A stretch of DNA of 64,000 nt, taken from Chryseobacterium oranimense. Its GTDB lineage: Bacteria > Bacteroidota > Bacteroidia > Flavobacteriales > Weeksellaceae. How positions within the stretch are numbered: position 1 is the first letter of the stretch; each line of letters begins with the position of its first letter. The stretch is taken from the NCBI RefSeq assembly GCF_025244725.1, contig NZ_CP104203.1, forward strand, positions 1,426,001 through 1,490,000, given 5' to 3'. Positions 62,017 to 64,000 of the stretch are shown in pieces. The translations under genes and the position numbers were made by a program. Below the pieces are notes generated by a model. It worked only from the letters and a program-made list of their open reading frames with translations, did not search any database and was not told where the DNA came from.

Positions 62017-63804
62017 ATGAAAACAAAATTTCGTGAAATAGCTGGAAAAGCACAGGAGGTTCTGCTGCGTTATCCAATGGTTTTATTAATGGGGCTCCTC
62101 TCTTCCATTGGTGCTATCTGTATGCTGGATAGTAAAAACAACAATGAACTTCTTTTTACCCATACCAAATTCACCATCTGCTGCTGTCTGGGAATTTCTT
62201 TGATGTTCGCGTTAAAAATACTTTCCCAAAGAATCGGTAAAAGACTGTTACTGGAGGTGCTGGGAACAGCCTTTCTTATTGGATTTTATTTTGTTTTACC
62301 AGGGAAAAAACGTGACTTTACTGAGGTATATGGCTTTATCGTTGCTATTACTTTCCTTTTGTCTCATTTACTAGTTTCCTTTGCTGCATTCCTGGAAAAA
62401 AACAGGGAGCTTAATTTCTGGCAGTACAACAAGAACCTTTTCGTTAACATTTTTCTGACTGCAGTTTTTACAGGAGTACTTACAGGAGGTGTAGAACTTG
62501 CAATACTAGCTGTTGACAAGCTGTTTGATTTTAATTTCAATGATCTCTTGTATGCCGATACGTTCTATGTGCTGGCTATTTTCGGGAGCTGTTTCATTTT
62601 TCTGCTCTTCAACGAAACCGGCCTGAACTATCTTGAGAAAGACGGAACTTATCCCGTGATCTTAAAATTTTTCACCCAGTTTGTCCTGATCCCTTTACTT
62701 TTTATTTATGCAATCATCCTTTACTTTTATTCATTTAAAATAATCATCAACTGGGAACTGCCGAGAGGATGGGTTTCCTATTTGGTTTTAGCCTATAGTA
62801 TCGTTGGTATTCTTGCCCTATTGCTCGTATATCCGCTGAAAGAAGAGAAAGCAAAATCCTGGGTCAAAGTATTTTCAAAACTTTTCTATTACACTATAAT
62901 TCCTCTACTTGTTTTATTATTTACAGCTATATTTACAAGAATTCTGGAATACGGGTATACGGAACCCAGATATTTCGTATTGCTGTTGGCACTTTGGCTA
63001 TTGAGTGTGGTGGTTTATTTTATATTGAACAAAAAAGCAAGTATCAAATTCACTCCTGTAAGCTTATTCATATTCGGTATATTTTCACTGATCTTTCCTT
63101 ATTTAAATGCGTTCAGTGTTGCCAAAAGAAGCCAGAAAAATGAATTGATTACACTTCTGGATCAGAATAAGCTATTGGTCAATCATAAAATAGATTTTCA
63201 AAAAAGAGTCTCCGACACTCTTGTGGAGGAAATTTCAAACAAATTTCAGTTTCTGGCAGAAAGAAAGCAAAAAGATTTTCTGCTGAATCTTGTTTCCGGG
63301 AAAACGCATAATCTTTTAGCACGTGATTTTGAACGACCTTACTCATGGGCCTTCGTTACATTGAAAGATGCATTTACCAATGTAGACAAAACCCAGGAAG
63401 CTTCAGCATTTGAAAGACTGGTTTTAGAATCTGAGACCAGAGTAACTAACATTCAGGGATATCAGTATTTAATTAATTTCAATAACTACAATCAGGAATC
63501 AAGAGATATCAATGGGGATACATTTGAGATAGACAATCAGACGGAAGTCAATAATAACAGAACGATAAGGGTAATTCTTAATTCAACAGAAGCGGTAGAT
63601 TTCGGTCCTGCCATGAATAAACTCTTTGAAAGCAATACCTCTAAAACGGGAACAGTAACAATGAAGGAAATTGCCATGGAAAGCGATCTGGGAAAATACC
63701 ATATCAAAATAGTGTTTCAAAATATTTCAAGAGATAAAACTCCAGATAGCAATAAAAGGAATATCTTCTATGATAATGCAGTGCTTCTTATCAAAGAAAA
63801 ATAA
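62017..63804 (+). CDS. DUF4153 membrane protein
   Basis: A 595-residue protein with about twelve membrane helices in residues 15-375 and a soluble C-terminal domain (about 380-595) predicted on topology to face the periplasm. The family function is unknown. It is in one unit with a BlaI-type repressor and a PAP2-like gene, so an envelope role is conceivable (inference). No peptidase HExxH motif, as BlaR1 would have, is visible. Confidence 0.85.
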   Translation: MKTKFREIAGKAQEVLLRYPMVLLMGLLSSIGAICMLDSKNNNELLFTHTKFTICCCLGISLMFALKILSQRIGKRLLLEVLGTAFLIGFYFVLPGKKRDFTEVYGFIVAITFLLSHLLVSFAAFLEKNRELNFWQYNKNLFVNIFLTAVFTGVLTGGVELAILAVDKLFDFNFNDLLYADTFYVLAIFGSCFIFLLFNETGLNYLEKDGTYPVILKFFTQFVLIPLLFIYAIILYFYSFKIIINWELPRGWVSYLVLAYSIVGILALLLVYPLKEEKAKSWVKVFSKLFYYTIIPLLVLLFTAIFTRILEYGYTEPRYFVLLLALWLLSVVVYFILNKKASIKFTPVSLFIFGIFSLIFPYLNAFSVAKRSQKNELITLLDQNKLLVNHKIDFQKRVSDTLVEEISNKFQFLAERKQKDFLLNLVSGKTHNLLARDFERPYSWAFVTLKDAFTNVDKTQEASAFERLVLESETRVTNIQGYQYLINFNNYNQESRDINGDTFEIDNQTEVNNNRTIRVILNSTEAVDFGPAMNKLFESNTSKTGTVTMKEIAMESDLGKYHIKIVFQNISRDKTPDSNKRNIFYDNAVLLIKEK

Positions 63805-63822
63805 ATATTCTATAATATAATA

Positions 63823-63848
63823 GAGAGTGGCTTTTTAGCCGCTCTTTC
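63823..63848 (+). terminator. Terminator of the DUF4153 operon
   Basis: Seven-pair stem GAGTGGC / GCCGCTC around TTTTTA, followed by TTTC; weak T-run. Confidence 0.6.
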
Positions 63849-63888
63849 ATTAATATATCCATTCAAAAAGCGAATATAGAAAACAAAT

Positions 63889-63924
63889 AATTATCCCTTC
63901 CTGAATCATCAGAAAGGGATAATT
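63889..63924. repeat. Perfect hairpin between convergent genes
   Basis: Eleven-pair arms AATTATCCCTT (63889-63899 and 63914-63924) enclose a second four-pair stem CTGA/TCAG with loop ATCA. It may act as a terminator for the minus-strand gene at the window edge, although the T-run is poor on both sides. Confidence 0.7.
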
Positions 63925-63961
63925 GTACATAAAAAAGCAGTTTTAAAGCTGCCTTATATTT

Positions 63962-64000
63962 TTACCAACGGTTTCCTCCGCCGTTACCTCCACGGTTGTT
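63962..64000 (-). CDS. C-terminal end of a Gly/Asn-rich protein (partial)
   Basis: The minus strand enters the window in frame and reads NNRGGNGGGNRW then TAA at 63964-63962. Only twelve residues are visible, so no function can be given. A weak hairpin with six T (about 63934-63953) follows the stop. Confidence 0.55.
   Translation of the reverse strand, partial: NNRGGNGGGNRW

Overview
The window is a 64-kb piece of a Bacteroidota chromosome, most likely a Chryseobacterium-like member of the Flavobacteriia. The support is the low GC content, a type IX secretion protein (PorQ) together with a secreted protein carrying a type IX sorting domain, a TamL-type lipoprotein of the BamA/TamA superfamily, lipoproteins with short lipoboxes, and several promoters fitting the Bacteroidota -7 consensus TAnnTTTG. 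Gene density is high and most of the content is housekeeping. I see no prophage, CRISPR array or large island.

Layout. 1-5.5 kb: the 3' end of an FtsK-type translocase, a LolA-like protein, an LptF/LptG permease and two exported proteins of unknown function. 5.5-9 kb: frr and pyrH (minus strand), then porQ and cmk. 8.9-10.2 kb: a YtxH / small membrane protein / helical protein trio. 10.3-15.3 kb: a TrmH-type methyltransferase head-to-head with tamL, then a SanA-like protein and a PaaE-like reductase. 15.4-18 kb: a TlpA-like thioredoxin and an iron-type ABC permease and ATPase. 18.2-25.2 kb: a fatty-acid beta-oxidation operon (MarR regulator, FadB-like enzyme, thiolase, acyl-CoA dehydrogenase) in which both internal junctions carry a foreign cassette. 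One is a REP-associated Y1 transposase between inverted repeat pairs; the other is a four-helix-bundle gene between inverted arms. 25-34 kb: small proteins, an outer-membrane protein, a TonB-dependent receptor with an attenuator-like leader, uvrA, and an NmrA-like and an alpha/beta hydrolase. 34.2-34.7 kb: a gene-poor strip with inverted DnaA boxes, a phenylalanine-rich mini-ORF on a terminator, two more hairpins and tRNA-Arg(CCT). 34.7-46.7 kb: an AraC regulator, an SDR, a KASIII-like enzyme, a SWIM/SNF2 helicase, a type IX cargo protein, an EndoV/VOC/GNAT operon, an M28 peptidase and an aminotransferase. 46.8-52.2 kb: a membrane pyrophosphatase fused to an OmpA domain, an amidohydrolase and soluble pyrophosphatase. 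52-58 kb: a minus-strand run with a PhyH dioxygenase, a FemAB/GNAT-like protein, radC, an L,D-transpeptidase-like lipoprotein and a LolD-like ATPase. 58-61 kb: pyruvate dehydrogenase E2 and E1-alpha. 61-64 kb: a PAP2-like protein, a BlaI-type repressor and a DUF4153 membrane protein, with the 3' end of a minus-strand gene at the edge.

The most interesting signals are small ones. They are (i) the transposase with two pairs of inverted hairpin repeats, one of which contains its stop codon; (ii) a 16-codon leader ORF ending 13 nt before a strong terminator in front of the TonB-dependent receptor; (iii) a Phe-rich 20-codon ORF whose stop codon lies in a terminator hairpin but with no biosynthetic gene downstream; (iv) two copies of a 20-bp palindrome in front of the MarR gene; (v) the pyrophosphatase-OmpA fusion; and (vi) a family of long inverted repeats in spacers.
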